Shown here piece by piece: positions 18,549-30,420 of a stretch of 64,000 nucleotides of DNA (position 1 is its first letter; every line of letters begins with the position of its first letter). The notes beneath the pieces are model-generated. The model did no database searches and had not been told where the DNA came from. It saw only the letters and a list, made by a program, of their open reading frames with translations. The position numbers and the translations under genes are program-made. Source of the stretch: Agriotes lineatus (lineage: Eukaryota; Arthropoda; Insecta; Coleoptera; Elateridae); contig CALNHX010001036.1 in assembly GCA_940337035.1 (NCBI GenBank), positions 124,001 through 188,000 on the forward strand. The letters are read 5' to 3'.

Positions 18549-19830
18549 CTGCAACCTTCCCCTTTAAATAATTTGTAGAAAATAAGATTTGTGAAAACCT
18601 TATCTTTGAAGTGATGCTGGAGATGTAAAGCAACTGACCGGTACTCTTAAGAGTAAAGAAAATGTCAGAAATGCAACATTCGCTGACAGATGACAGATGA
18701 CAGATGTTGAGAGCATAAAAGAGTAAATGGATATACCGAAGAAAGAATGCTCGGAAGACAAAAATCGAGTTATATTGTGAGTGCCAAACAACTACTAAAG
18801 AAGAGTGCCCAAAATTCTAAAAATGCAACTTTCTTCAATGAATGATCCCACTGATGTGAACATCTGTTGATAAAATCATTTAAGTGCAGTGGAAGGTAGA
18901 AGATTAAGTAGAACTTCTAAGACACCAAATTCGCCTCACAACATTTTGATGATGTGAGAGAGTACAGAAGGTTGAGAAAACTGCCAAGGGTACAGCATTC
19001 CTCGATGAGTGATCTAACAGATGTCGAGGGTGTAAAAGGGTTCATGACAACGCCAACACTACAGTTGCATTCAGCAAATAATTCAGCTGACGTGAAAGTT
19101 ATTAAAAACTTAATAAAAAATACCAAAGCACAATGTTCTCCTACTAAAGAATTGATACAAACTCCAAAAGTACAACATCTTCCCATGAATAATTTAACAG
19201 ATGTTGAAGTTGTAAAAAAGCTCATAGAAACTCCAAAGGTACAGCGTCCTTTGCAAAATTATTCAGATAGTGTCAAAGGCTTCAAGAAACCAATGACAAC
19301 TCCAAACACAATCTGGTAAATGTTGACGGTGCAAAAGTGCTCCTGGAAATACCAAGGGTACAGCTCCCTAAAGTAATTAATGGAAGTGATGTAGAAAGTA
19401 GGAAATGATCAGGGAGGTTGCCTAAATTAAAAAAAAAACCTAATTATTTAGCTAGTATAAATAGATTGATGAAATTGCTAAAGTACAGCTTGTCCCCAAG
19501 AACGATTTAACAGATGTTGAAGGTGTCAACGAACATATGCGAATGCCAAGGATAAAACTGATCTCAGAAGGTGATTCCAGTAATATAAAACACTGTAAGG
19601 GAAAACCAAGGGCTTCTAAACCGCTACTGAAAACTCCCAAAGTTCAAACCCCCTATGAATGATCTGACAGATGTTGAAAGTGTTAAATAATGTCTGGAAA
19701 CGTCAAGAATAGAGCTGCTCTCAGAATATTATTCCAGTCATGTGAAATGTAAGAAAACAGAAAGGAAGACTCGGAAAACAACAAAAAGAAAACACAAAAA
19801 GTTGAGCATGTCCCCATGAATGAATGATTC
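18549..19830 (+). pseudogene. Repeat-rich host-gene pseudogene, copy 1
   Basis: A degenerate tandem array of about 23-codon units. The longest open part (18954-19319) reads SDLTDVEGVKGFMTTP, then LIQTPKVQHLPMNN, LTDVEVVKKLIETPKVQ and SDSVKGFKKPMTTP. The core 'DLTDVEGVK.L..TPK.Q' resembles the repeats of Ki-67 (K167R/chmadrin family), but I recognise it only by pattern. Stops occur throughout, so no protein is made. The whole block recurs 1354 bp downstream and again at 23091. A different repeat protein, or an internal region of an unrecognised element, remains possible. Confidence 0.45.
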
Positions 19831-19895
19831 AACAGAATTGAAATGACCTTTACCTTTGTCCCTACCTTTTGGGGCGACAAAGATCTAATCAGAAC
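19831..19895 (+). repeat. SINE-tail-like motif between pseudogene copies
   Basis: GAATTGAAATGACCTTTACC at about 19835 is nearly the same as the sequence at about 43570 (GAATTGAAATGACCTTAACC), which lies downstream of the SINE half at 43424. It may be the 3' tail of the same SINE family. Confidence 0.4.
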
Positions 19896-19902
19896 TTCAG
19901 CA

Positions 19903-21690
19903 CTGCAACCTTCCCCTTTAATTTGTAGAAAATAAGATTTGTGAAAACCTTGTCCTTTAAGTGATGCTGGAGATCTAAAGAAACTGACCGGTACTCTTAA
20001 GAGTAAAGAAAATGTCAGAAATGCAACATTCGCTCACAAACCATCTGACAGATGTTGAGGGCATAAAAGAGTAAATGGATAAACCGAAGAAAGAGTGCTC
20101 TGTAGACAAAAATCGAGTTATATTGTGAGTGCCAAACAACTGCTAAAGAAGAGTGCCCAAAATTCCAAAAATGCAACTTTCTTCAATGAATGATCCCACT
20201 GATGTGAACATCTGTTGATAAAATCATTTAAGTGCAGTGGAAAGTACAAGATTAAGCAGAACTCCTAAGTCACCACATTCGCCTGCCAACATTTTCATGA
20301 TGTAAGAGGGCATAGAAGGTTAATCAAATCTCCAAGGGTACAGTATTCCTCCATGAGTGATCTAACAGATGTCGAGTGTGTAAAAGAGTTCATTGGGACG
20401 CCAACGCTACAGTTCAACCTAGAAGATAATAAAACTGACGTTGAAGTTATTAAAAACTTAATAACAACTACCAAAGCACAATGTTCTCCTACTAAAAAAT
20501 TAATAAAAACTCCAAAAGTACAGCATCTTCCCATGAATAATTTAACAGATGTTGAATGTATAAAGAGCTCATAGACACTCCAAAGATACAGCGTTCTTTG
20601 CAAAATGGTTCAAATGGTGTGGAAGGCTTCAAGAAACCAATGGCAATTCCAAATATAATATGACAAATGTTGAAGGCGCAAAAGAACTCATGACAACACC
20701 GAGGGTACAGCTCCCTAAATTAATTAATAGAAGTGATGTAGAAGGTAGAAAATGATCAAGGAGGATTCGGAAACCAAACAAAAAACCCTAATGATTTAGT
20801 CAGTATAAACAGATTGATGAAAACGCTGAAGGGCAGCATGTGCCCATGAACGATTTAACAGATGTTGAAGGTGTCAAAAACCATTCCCATATGGGAATGC
20901 CAAAGATAAAGGATAAAGCTCCTCTCAGAACGTGATTCCGGTAATATAAACCACTGTACAGGAGAACTGGGGCTTCTAAAACGCCACTGAAATCCAAAAT
21001 TTCAGACTCCTATGAATGATCTCACAGTTGTTGAAAGTGTAAAATAATATCTGAAAACGTCAAGAATAGAGCTCCTCTCAGAATATTATTCTAATCATGT
21101 AAAATGCAATAAAAGAGGAAGGAAGACTTCGAAAACAACAAAACGTTTATCATGTTTCCATCAATGATTCGACAGTTGTTGAATATATAAAAAGAACTGC
21201 TGAAAACTCAAAGGATAAAGTTCCTCTCAGACCATGATTCCAGTCATATTGAAGGCCGTAAAAGAGGAAGGAGGACTGGTAATTATAACGTCAAAAGTTG
21301 AAAATCCTCCTATAAATGATATGACAGATGTTGAACGTGAAACTTCTTGTTTTGCCGATATATTCTGAAACTATGTTATGTAACAAAAGTAAATCGATGG
21401 GAGGCAAGGTATGGACTGTATGGAGGGCGAGTGATAGCTGAACTGCATATTCGCGTAAGAAATTGCTTTCGTCGCCTTATGCGAAGTTGCATCATTGTGG
21501 TGTAACAAAACAAATTTTCGGGGATCACTACACAATTCTTCATAGAAGTGAGGAACGACTTCCGTACCATTTTACGATCGTCAAAAGAAATTACTGCAAC
21601 TTCACCAATGCGTCTGAAGAAAGCAGCAATAAGGTTCTTGTACTTTTATCGCGGGCTACTTGTTGGCATAACTTCATTTTCAAAAACCCA
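19903..21690 (+). pseudogene. Repeat-rich pseudogene, copy 2 (longest)
   Basis: Starts with the same CTGCAACCTTCCCC as copy 1 and follows it closely, with only point changes and small indels. It shows the same repeat core (SDLTDVECVKEFIGTP; LIKTPKVQHLPMNN). It extends further 3' than copy 1 into a segment that begins near 21330 (TATGGACTGTATGGAGGGCG) and reads as 21463-21813, which copy 3 also carries. All frames are broken. The array order copy 1, copy 2 with a constant offset of about 1.35 kb indicates tandem duplication. Confidence 0.45.
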
Positions 21691-21835
21691 TTAAACTCTG
21701 AAAAACGAACCAATACTTGTATCCATGAGAATCTGAGTATTCGATATGGAGTGCAGTGTAAATTATTACCAAAAACAATATTACCAGACTCGATAAAACA
21801 CAGCCATCAATAGAAAGAGCCGTGTTTCTTTTATC

Positions 21836-22150
21836 ATTAAAAGGCAAAACGAAGAACGAATGGATTAGACATATGTAGTAATACGCGCAGGCCAGCTTAA
21901 ATTGATAGGAGCAGGTCACAGTGTCAGAAACCCAGACAACAGTTGGAATTACGTCGTTCAACAATGGAGGCACTGGACAAGCAAACGACAAAGAGGGAGA
22001 CCACAACTGGATTTTGAGCGATTTCATTATAAACGTTCCAGAAAACAGCTGCACCAGGCATTGAATCAAGGTGATTGGAAAATTATGGAAAAGCGTATGT
22101 CTAATATTGCAGTAAAAAAGGCTAAAGATGAAAAACAAGAAAAGTTATGA
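21836..22150 (+). pseudogene. RTE-type RT C-terminal tail
   Basis: The frame ending at the stop 22148-22150 reads GAGHSVRNPDNSWNYVVQQW, then KRQRGRPQ, and ALNQGDWKIMEKR near the end. The order 'AGH..R..D.W...V..W', 'KR.RGRP', 'A...DWK..E' matches the end of RTE RT (compare RLKWLGHIMRR..RGRGRPRIRW in the element at 8687). It is preceded by KNEWIR.H, which fits the block just before AGH. No palm domain is nearby. Confidence 0.55.
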
Positions 22151-23090
22151 CACTTTATGGTTGCAGAAACATTTTGGAGCAACCATTTTCTATTAATGAA
22201 ACTATTGATAGAAAAAAATTACAATACTTTTCATATCAAACACCGGAACACTTTTAAAAACAATAGTGAAAACAAAAAATAGCTTCGCTATAAAAAAAAA
22301 TTACTTTGTAAAGCCATGAAGACATTTCCTGAAATGAGGTAGACTAGTCCGTAGAGAGAAATTCTAGATAAGAAATGCATAAAATCCGTAATTTATAACT
22401 ATAGCAGCTAGTGAGCCCTTTGTGGCACTGTTACCCCTGTTATAGCTTGAAACAGTCCGTGAGAACATATGGGTTCTAAATTGAACATGTAGTTATTCCG
22501 TTATAGTAACGTATTATAGAATAAAAAGAAACACAAATTCGTAGAAAACATTTATTATAATAAAAATTGCAACTGACAACCATTTGTTTCATTCGCAGCA
22601 TAAACAAAATGGGGTGCGACGGTATGTAAGCAGATGGTCTAAGCAGTATTATAAAGTGCGTTCAATAGCACTCGTAGCTTTTTTGTTCTTCGGGGAAGTA
22701 TGTCAAGGCAATAGCTAACAATGTCTCAAAGGCACATAAATATCAAGTTTTATCCATTGGGTAAACAATAACTCATTGTAACTGCAGTTGTCCCCAGAAT
22801 ATTTGACAAAAACGTTACCGCTCTATTTACTCTGTGTGAAATAAATCCATACAACATTAACTCATTCAGGAAGCAATTCAATCGTACTGAACTGTTAAAT
22901 GCCTTGTCTCAAGATTAAAGTAGATTAATGCCATGAAAAGGTCTGAAAAGATTTTGCATTATAAAACTCGTCTCGAATACCTTTTTCAAGCGAACAGCTT
23001 TGAAACAGACGCAGACGGATAAATAATAAATCATATTATATCTTGCTTGATATTATTGCTGTTTAAGAACTAATTTTTTTGACGCTATGA
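22151..23090. other. No gene recognised
   Basis: AT-rich sequence, stops in all frames, no terminal repeats that I can pair. Confidence 0.5.
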
Positions 23091-24223
23091 CCTCCATGAG
23101 TGATCTAACAGATGTCGAGGGTGTAAAAGAGTTCATTGAGACGTCAACGCTACAGCTCCATCCAGAAGGTAATTGAACTGACGTTGAAGTTATTAAAAAC
23201 TTAATAACAACTACCAAAGCACAAAAAAAATTAATACAAACTCCAAAAGTACATAATCTTCCCATGAATAATTTAACAGCTGTTGAAGGTGTAAAAGAGC
23301 TCATAGACACTCCAAAGATACAGCGTTCTTTGCAAAATGGTTGAGATAGTGTCGAATGCTTCAAGAAACCAATGACAATTCCGAATATAATCTGACAAAT
23401 GTTGAGGGCGCAAGAGAGCTCATTGAAACACCTAGGGTACAGCTCCCTAAAGTGATGTAGAAGGTATGAAAATATATGAAAATTCCAGGGATAAAGCTCC
23501 TCTCAGAACATGATTCAAGTAATATAGAACACTGTAAAGGGGAACCCAGGGCTACTAAAACGCTACTGAAAACTCCTAAAATTCAAACTCCTCTATGATG
23601 GATGTGACGGATGTCTGGAAACGTCAAGAATAGAATTCCTCTGAGAATATTATTCCAAGCATGTAAAATGCAGTGAAAGATTAAGAAAGACTTCGAAGCC
23701 GCCAAAAAGAAAACCCAAAAGGTTCAGCATGTCGCCATGTATGATTCAACAGTTGCTGAAAACTCCAAGGATAGAGTTCCTCTCAGAGCATGATTCCAGT
23801 CATATTGAAGGCAGTAAAAGAGGAAGCAGGACTTGTAAGGCTCCAATGAAAACGCCTGAAGTTCAAAATCCTATAAATGATATCATGGATGTTGAACGTG
23901 AAACGTCTTGTTCTTCCGAAAGATCCTGAAATTATGTTATGTAACAAAAATAAATCGATGGGAGGTAAGGTATGGACTGTATGGAGGGCGAGTGATAGCT
24001 GGACTAAAAATTCGCAGCTTTATGCGCAGTTCCATCATCATGGTGTAACAAAATTCCCGCAAACCAAATTTTCGGGGATCACTATACAATTCTTCATAGA
24101 GGTGAGGAAGGGCTTCTGTATCATTCTACTATCATCAAGAGAAATTACTGCAACTGCACCACTGCGTCTGAAGAAAACAGCAATCATTTTTTTCTACTGG
24201 CATAACCTCATTTTCAAAACCCC
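23091..24223 (+). pseudogene. Repeat-rich pseudogene, copy 3
   Basis: Begins CCTCCATGAGTGATCTAACA, the sequence found at about 20349 in copy 2, and follows copy 2 to its 3' end (TATGGACTGTATGGAGGGCG at about 23971, ending near the CATTTTCAAAACCCC at 24210-24225). It has deletions relative to copy 2. It is separated from copy 2 by the RTE tail and about 1 kb of other sequence, so it is a dispersed rather than tandem copy. No intact frame. Confidence 0.45.
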
Positions 24224-26035
24224 AAGCGCTTGATTGTTGTTTAGTCCCACTCACCACTCGTAACAATATTGCACGCACGTTTTGAAGATAGCATTCCCTA
24301 ATCCGGCTTTGGCAACTCTTGGGTCTTAATGCCTAAACTTCCTCAAAGAGCAGAGGCTGATGCCCCGGTAATAGGAATGTTAACAACAAAACTGACCACA
24401 TTCTGTTAATTGTTAGTAGTAGGAAATGGATGTTAGTAAAATTTTAAAAATGACATATATTGAAATCTCAGTCTTTTGAACACTTCCCGTTGGCACTTTT
24501 CCGGAGGTTGGAGTAAAAGCGTATATAAGAAAAAATTACTCCTATAAATTGCTTGCTGTCTACTAGATATTACAGAAGTGTCGCGGATTGCTTTTCGGGC
24601 AATGACTTTCTACGATTATAAAATGCTATTTCTAGATTAACTGGAAAAGGGCATCAACGTTTTTATTTCAGAGGAAGCACCCTGTATATTTTTAAACATT
24701 TGCAATCTAAGCTAAGTTTTGTATATAAACTTTAAAAATCACACGAAATAACTCTTAAAGTTTTTTTTTTATTTTTTCATGTAGTTTTTATATGCCCCTA
24801 TTACTTATAACAAATTATAACTAGCCAGAGCTGTCAATACTTTAAGTGTTGACAACTCTAGATAGTTCGAGATCAATAAACATAAAATTTACATGCAAAA
24901 AAAAACAATGGCAACTAGATGTAGTTATTTTATAATCACTCTCTATTAGTATGGAGTTGTACTGTCAAAACAAATGAAGCTACTCCTACTTTGACTACGC
25001 ACTTACAAGATAATTTTCAAGTTTTTGTGGCAGCACAACTCTATATTGAAATAATCGTATTTTACATTAAACATAATATATGTATCTTATGCTTGTGTAT
25101 ACAGGTGTGAGTATTTATTGTAATAAGTCTTGTGGGGGTCTTCTTTTTAATCTTTTGGTGGTTGTCTTTTTGTCCGAGGTTAAAAGTCACTGCACTAGAA
25201 CACTCGTTGATCGCATCGAAAAATTTAGTACACTGTTTATTTATGTGGTCTAAGATTAGCGGTAAATTAAGTTCTTTGTGTAATTGTTCATTCCAGTCTG
25301 GAGCCTAGATAGACCCTCCCCCCCCCCCCCCCCAAGTAGTTAGTTGCTGAGTCTTTACCGTTCCACTCAATCATGCTTTGATTTAACCTAATAAGTATTA
25401 GGTAAGTTTTTGATTTGCTTCAGGGTGAAGATTTTTGCTTGAGTTTTTGTTGTATTAATTATGATTATTTCCATAATCCCCACTATGTTAGTTTAAGTTA
25501 AGTGCAATCATGTATAGCAAATTAATTGCTGAGCTGATTTCATTAAATTAAAAAAATCTCTATATTACTGTTTCAATGTCAGTATAATTCTGAGAAGACT
25601 AGGTCAACAACTAAAAATTTAGAATTTTTAGTTATTTAAAGAAAACGAGTGATACTATCTACTAGTTTCATAAATTAACCTAGATTCAAAAAAATGTAAA
25701 AATATACAAGGTGTTCCATTGAAATAACAAAGTTGATCATAGTGATATTTTAATAATATTTAACAATGATATGAAATGATATTTAAGATGAAAATACATC
25801 AGTTTATGCATTTTTACATATAATGGCTTAGCGAAATTTCATTAGGCCTAAATTAATAAGTACAAAGGTATTTCAGATGTACCACAAGATTCTGTTATCC
25901 ACGGTATACCTAATGGATATCTATCTTTATATCAGGTTCGGCAAAATGTATTACCCATTTGATTTCATTAGTAATAAAACTAATAAAGTATTCATTACGG
26001 CAACATTTTTAACTGAAAGGGTAGGACTTGGAGAG
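24224..26035. other. Long stretch without a gene; poly-C tract and hairpin
   Basis: Contains a near-perfect hairpin at 24827-24859 (AGAGCTGTCAATACTT against AAGTGTTGACAACTCT) and a run of 16 C at 25318-25333. A 'caaggtgttccattgaaata' segment at 25708 resembles transposon ends but I could not pair it. The frame at 25877-26077 (66 codons) shows no family motif. Confidence 0.5.
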
Positions 26036-26049
26036 ATTTTGTTACAATT

Positions 26050-26590
26050 GTTGACAGTTGTCAAAATGGGGCGTTGATCAACAGAACAACGCATCTTTTG
26101 TATTGTCAGATGTATTCATTTTAATTCAGTAATCGCGATTAAAAGGTGTTTTCGGCGTTACCTTTAATATCCGCCAAAGCCCTCAGCTTAAGACTATTTG
26201 GGTTGGATTCGTAAATGGAGAGAACTGGGGTCTATTTTCGACAAAAAATTAGACCAAGGTCTACCTGCAATGATCTCAACCAAGAACCAGTAAGAAATGC
26301 AATTATTGCTAGTCCGAAAAAAAATATTGTTAAACATGCTGCCGTTCATAATTTACCAGATCGAAGCAAGTGAAGGTGTTAAAAAAATGAATTTTTAACC
26401 CCTACAAAACCGCTTTAGTCCAGGAAATAAGTGATCAACGACAAGATTAACAGACTTGTATTTTGTCACACTATTCGTAAACAATCGTCAAGATGTTGTA
26501 AATAATCTTTTCACGAGTGACGAGGCACACTTTTATTTTTCACGGATGACCGTCATCAGTAAATAACCAAACTTTAGTTATGGGTATATA
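26050..26590 (+). pseudogene. Mariner/Tc3-like transposase remnant (DUF4817-type N-terminus)
   Basis: Broken plus-strand frames read, in order: a GVDQQNNASFVLSDVF-like start, VFGVTFNIRQSP, SPKKNIVKHAAVHN, then TKPLSVQEISDQ-like and LEFCHTI-like sequence, NNLFTSDEAHFYFS and a following NKQ-F. This matches the insect transposases that begin with a DUF4817 helix-turn-helix ('..F.....SV..TQR.FR..F') and reach the first catalytic Asp in 'SDEAHFHLSG.VNKQN'. The second and third catalytic regions are missing. Confidence 0.6.
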
Positions 26591-26907
26591 TGATAGGGAC
26601 TAAATAGGTTTTTAGGCAAGCACAAATTATTGACGTTTTTTGAAAAATCTAAAATAAAAAATGTTACACATTTTTCCACAACGGTCTTCAGAAAATACTT
26701 CGATATTCTGTCTTCCTTGAATACATCTTGCTGTGCTTTAATAAGTCACATAATTTCTATTAGTTTTTTTACTGATGGTATCTTTTGTCTCAATTATACA
26801 TTTTATAGAATTTCTGAATACAGTCAAAATCTATCGTTAGAAATTTGCACATTCCATGCTTTTGATGTTATAATTTAATAATGTAACCGTTGTAAAGCGT
26901 TTTCGGT

Positions 26908-26925
26908 AAGTAATAATAATAATAA
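26908..26925. repeat. (AAT)n microsatellite
   Basis: About six copies of the trinucleotide AAT/ATA. Confidence 0.8.
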
Positions 26926-27199
26926 TTTGCTGTTATTATAACCTCATCGTCTTAACGAATAATGCTAACTAGCTGAACCCCATCATAAACGGACCTTCAG
27001 TCTTTCTTTGTTATGTGAGGTAGCGAATATTTCCAAATAGTCTATATGCTCTCGTCGCTTAAGCTTTCTGCATTAATTTTATCTGTAAGAGTAATTTCGA
27101 CGTTGATCTTTAATCGTATGTATCCTTAGCTCATAGAGAACTGGATTCTGGTTATTTCTCACGTTGTAATCCGGGTAGTAAAACCTTCTATTTCTTACT

Positions 27200-28140
27200 A
27201 ATAGTAATACAGTATGTCTGACGTCATACATAACATAGGAAAATTTGTTAATGCGCAAGATAAAAGCATACTAATAAATGGGAAAATGCTCAATTATCTG
27301 CGGTACGCCGATGATATTATTTTGGTATCTGAAAATAAAGAAAAAAAATAAAATTGGAAGAAAATTCGGCTTAGTGTACCCTATAATTATGAACATCGCA
27401 AACACGAACTAAGTAAAGAACAATCCCATATCGTGATTAGAAACCACTTGATACAAAATGTCAAACTATGTCTAACTTGGTCACGTAATATCGCTGAGAA
27501 TAGAAAATTATAGATGGGCAGCTTTTGGAATACTATAAAATACAGTAGGGGCCAATAATAACTCGTGTATTTGATTACTGTATTTTGTTGGTATTTGCTA
27601 TGGCGCTCAAATCTGGACGATTACAAAAAATTAATGGAAATGCTCAAAAACGCAAAGAGCTATAGAAAGACCAATAATCGGAATAGCTTTAACAGAACGA
27701 AAGGGAATGAGTACATAAGAAGCATAACGAAAATAAAATATGCTAGCGTGGCAATAACTGAACTCAAGTGGAAATATGCCGGTCATATGACCAGATGTCA
27801 GGGTGATAGATCGAGAAGGATAATACAGCAACGGAGATCATGCCAAGAAGAGAGATTCAGAGGACGATGCCTAAGCGCTGAACAGACGATATAAAATATA
27901 CTGCAGTGTATTATGGATGACGGAGGCATAGAACAGAGACAATTTGAAGCAAACGAGGGAAGCATATGCCCAAAAATAGACCGAATAAGGACTACAAAAA
28001 AGACAAGATTATCTAAGTCCTGATCTTAGACAAGGAATACAATAAAATGCGCAATCGCCTTTAGTACCTTGTATAGAGTACTGCTTCCAACAAAATATAA
28101 TTAGAATGGAATAGCAAGGTGTTGATATGGCCGAAGAAGA
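27200..28140 (+). pseudogene. RTE-type RT palm and C-terminal remnant
   Basis: Frames read INGKMLNYLRYADDIILVSE (catalytic YADD) at about 27280, a degraded middle, then (27565-27894) NRTKGNEYIRSITKIKYASV, ITELKWKYAGHMTRCQGDR and RGRCLSAEQTI, followed by EQRQFEAN. 'LKW.yAGH..R' with RGR and R..W..-EA-like sequence is the RTE C-terminal signature. It belongs to the same RTE type as 15770-16450 (LRFADDIIL against LRYADDIIL). The copy is dead. Confidence 0.7.
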
Positions 28141-28499
28141 AAGGGATTGTGCTCATGATCCTTCATGAGCATACTACAGTATTTTGTTGTTAGCTTTTCG
28201 TAAACTAGCTATCTTACTTTTTGTTAAAGATTAATTTTTGGATGGAATAAAATTGCTGATAGCATTCGAAGGTATTCGTTTTGTAACCTTTTGATTGCTA
28301 AAAGTCTGAGCTGGGAGCGAAAGTCAATAGTGGCAAGTAGTCGAGAAATATTATCGTCTTTATATTTTATTTTAAATTGAGCTATCGAACTTGAACCGAG
28401 AACATTTGGTCGTTCAAGTCGGATAGGTTCTTTGATAGGCAGTGCTTGTGATATTCAATTTTGAAATTTAAAGTTATTTCGTATTAATTTAGAAAAATA

Positions 28500-29152
28500 A
28501 GTATTAATATCTAGAGGGTAATGGACAAGATGGTACTGTTGGTAGTGAGTTCCAGGATTACAACCATGACCCCATAATCAGCAACGATTTGGAAAATTCT
28601 GTCGGTGTAGGAGCTCAGTCGTTTCATAACTGGAATGGACAGGAAGTTGTAACCGGAAGTGACAAAATCAATATGGGACAACTGTTTGCACAGTTGGCTA
28701 TTATACAACAACAACAATGAAACTTGACGCATAAACAACAGCGGAGACCTGCTGAACCGCTTGTAACAATTATTTCAAAACAGAACGTGGACAAGGAGCT
28801 TCCAACGACGTGGGCCCTGCTCAAGAGCAAGTTCAGTCGGATTACTGCCAAGGGGCACTACGAGACTACGACTACTCGCAAACTGCGATTAGGTTTGGAA
28901 TGTGTTTGTAACAATCTGCGCGGGAAGCAATTAAACATCTTCCAAATTCAGCAAATCTTAAAACGATTCCGTTGACTTTAGAAATTCGGTTTGGCAGTCC
29001 AGAGTACGTAATCAAGTCGTTAATTACCGAAGCTAGGATGACAAAATCACCTGCTTACACAGCGGGGGTACTTCGTCTACTCCGACTACTTGATGAACTT
29101 GTTGACAAGTTGCCACCCATATTGAGCAGAGGTACCCAGGATCCGTTCTAGT
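28500..29152 (+). pseudogene. BEL/Pao-type gag fragment
   Basis: A frame near 28910-29150 reads SAREAIKHLPNSANLKTIPL, then LEIRFGSPEYVIKSLITEA and LLRLLDELVDKLP. The 'L.G.AREA...L......I...L..RFG.P..V...L' pattern is typical of the gag region of BEL/Pao LTR retrotransposons (DUF1759-like). The preceding frame 28724-28975 overlaps it in another phase and includes WALLKSKFSRI. No LTRs, protease or RT were found nearby, so it is an isolated fragment. Confidence 0.5.
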
Positions 29153-30119
29153 CAAATGTATAAAATACAGGAATAACACAGTGTATAGAAACTCGTATGA
29201 TGTATGTATTTAAGTAGATACAAAATATTTCTTAATTAAGAAAAACATTTTGTAGATAAAATATTATAAAACAAAATTCTTTCGGAAGAATGGTTCTGCG
29301 GTTCGATAAATATGAAGACTAGGCCACCTAAACGGCACGCTGGTTTAGCCCGTTTGCTGTCCGTAAATCCTCCCAAAGAATGTTCGAATTAGGTAAACTC
29401 TGATGTACTGGAACCGACGGATCTGAAATAGACTATATTTGTGCCGGCAAAGATGGCGTTTGTTATTTATAGTTCACGGGCGGACAAAGGTGTTTTACTG
29501 ACTGGACGTGGTATGCCCTTTGTGAATAATGAGACTCGAACCCAGTCCGCGGGCGCCAGACAAGTAAAATAATAATGTACATACCATTCAAATAATAAGT
29601 TGCAATGAAATGTAAATTACCGAAAGTTATGGCGTTAATAACCTAACAGGTAGATGCGCCGTATCTATTTAAAAAACAGTTATATAATACACGAATTTTA
29701 TCTGATTAATACAATCACAAAGCACCATTATTGTAATTTGCTATATCTGCGCGACTTTTTGTGGCAAGTAAGATAGCTTTGAAAAATTTGCTATAAGGTT
29801 GGGAGTGAGAGTTTGTACAAGGAAGTGTGGCTGTTTTTATCAATTTTAGTTGAGCTACATAATCTGTGCATAGCAATGCGTTTTTCTACTACCCTTCTCA
29901 GAACTATAGCTCTCTCAAGACGGAATTTCGGAGCAATGTTCATGGAAACTTTTTTGTTTATTTTGACCTATAGTAGATATGCCTAAAATAGTGCCGTGCA
30001 ATTTTTACACACCCTTTCTATATATTATATAAATTTCGAGCCTTGTTCCACGAGTTCTCTCCTATTTTTTATCACTAGTTTTTTCTTTCCTATATTTTAG
30101 TTTAGCAGGTATCGCTGAA
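29153..30119. other. No gene recognised
   Basis: Some 950 bp with stops in every frame. On the minus strand near 29530-29560 there is TGGCGCCCGCGGACTGGG and GGTTCGAGTCTC, which looks like an LTR primer-binding site or a tRNA B-box. No LTR pair or A-box could be assigned. Confidence 0.45.
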
Positions 30120-30420
30120 CATTAATTAGTCATTCCCTCTTCTTCTTCTAACATTATTTTGGCTGCTCTTGTTTCCGGTAATTTGAAGACTTTTAATTAC
30201 GACTGGTCTTCCATAGAGTTCTATTAGCTCTGTGTTTCTTCTTAAATAGCATCTCCGGTCTTCTTGCATCCATAGATTCTCATTAACATTTTTGGCTCCC
30301 AGACTTCCAATTTGTTTATTCTACTTTGGCACATCCACATTGGAATTACCCGTCCACTTATATATTAATTCATTCAAACTTGGTTTCCTTTGAAACGTCT
30401 TTCAATTTCGTAATAACGCC
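30120..30420 (-). pseudogene. RTE-type RT C-terminal remnant
   Basis: The minus strand reads WTGNSNVDVPK-like, a segment leading to LWMQEDRRCYLRRNTELIEL, then YGRPVVIKSLQITG. The pattern 'R.IYG...ED..wR.R.N.EL..LYg.p.i...ik..RL.W' is a conserved stretch just before the 'RL.W.GH' motif in RTE RTs. Short and broken, but the EL..LYG block is distinctive. Confidence 0.5.

Noticed and set aside
21680..22138. 152-codon minus-strand frame
   Set aside because: Hydrophobic, low-complexity translation opposite the RTE C-terminal tail and pseudogene copy; no motif.
18549..24223. CRISPR-like array
   Set aside because: Repeats are degenerate, about 70 bp, protein-coding in periodicity, and have no regular spacers; the host is eukaryotic.
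25708..26077. Transposon end at 'caaggtgttccattg' pairing with the mariner-like remnant
   Set aside because: No inverted partner could be found downstream of 26590.
29520..29570. LTR primer-binding site on the minus strand
   Set aside because: TGGCGCCCG plus GGTTCGAGTC is suggestive, but there is no LTR upstream, no LTR partner and no gag in that orientation.
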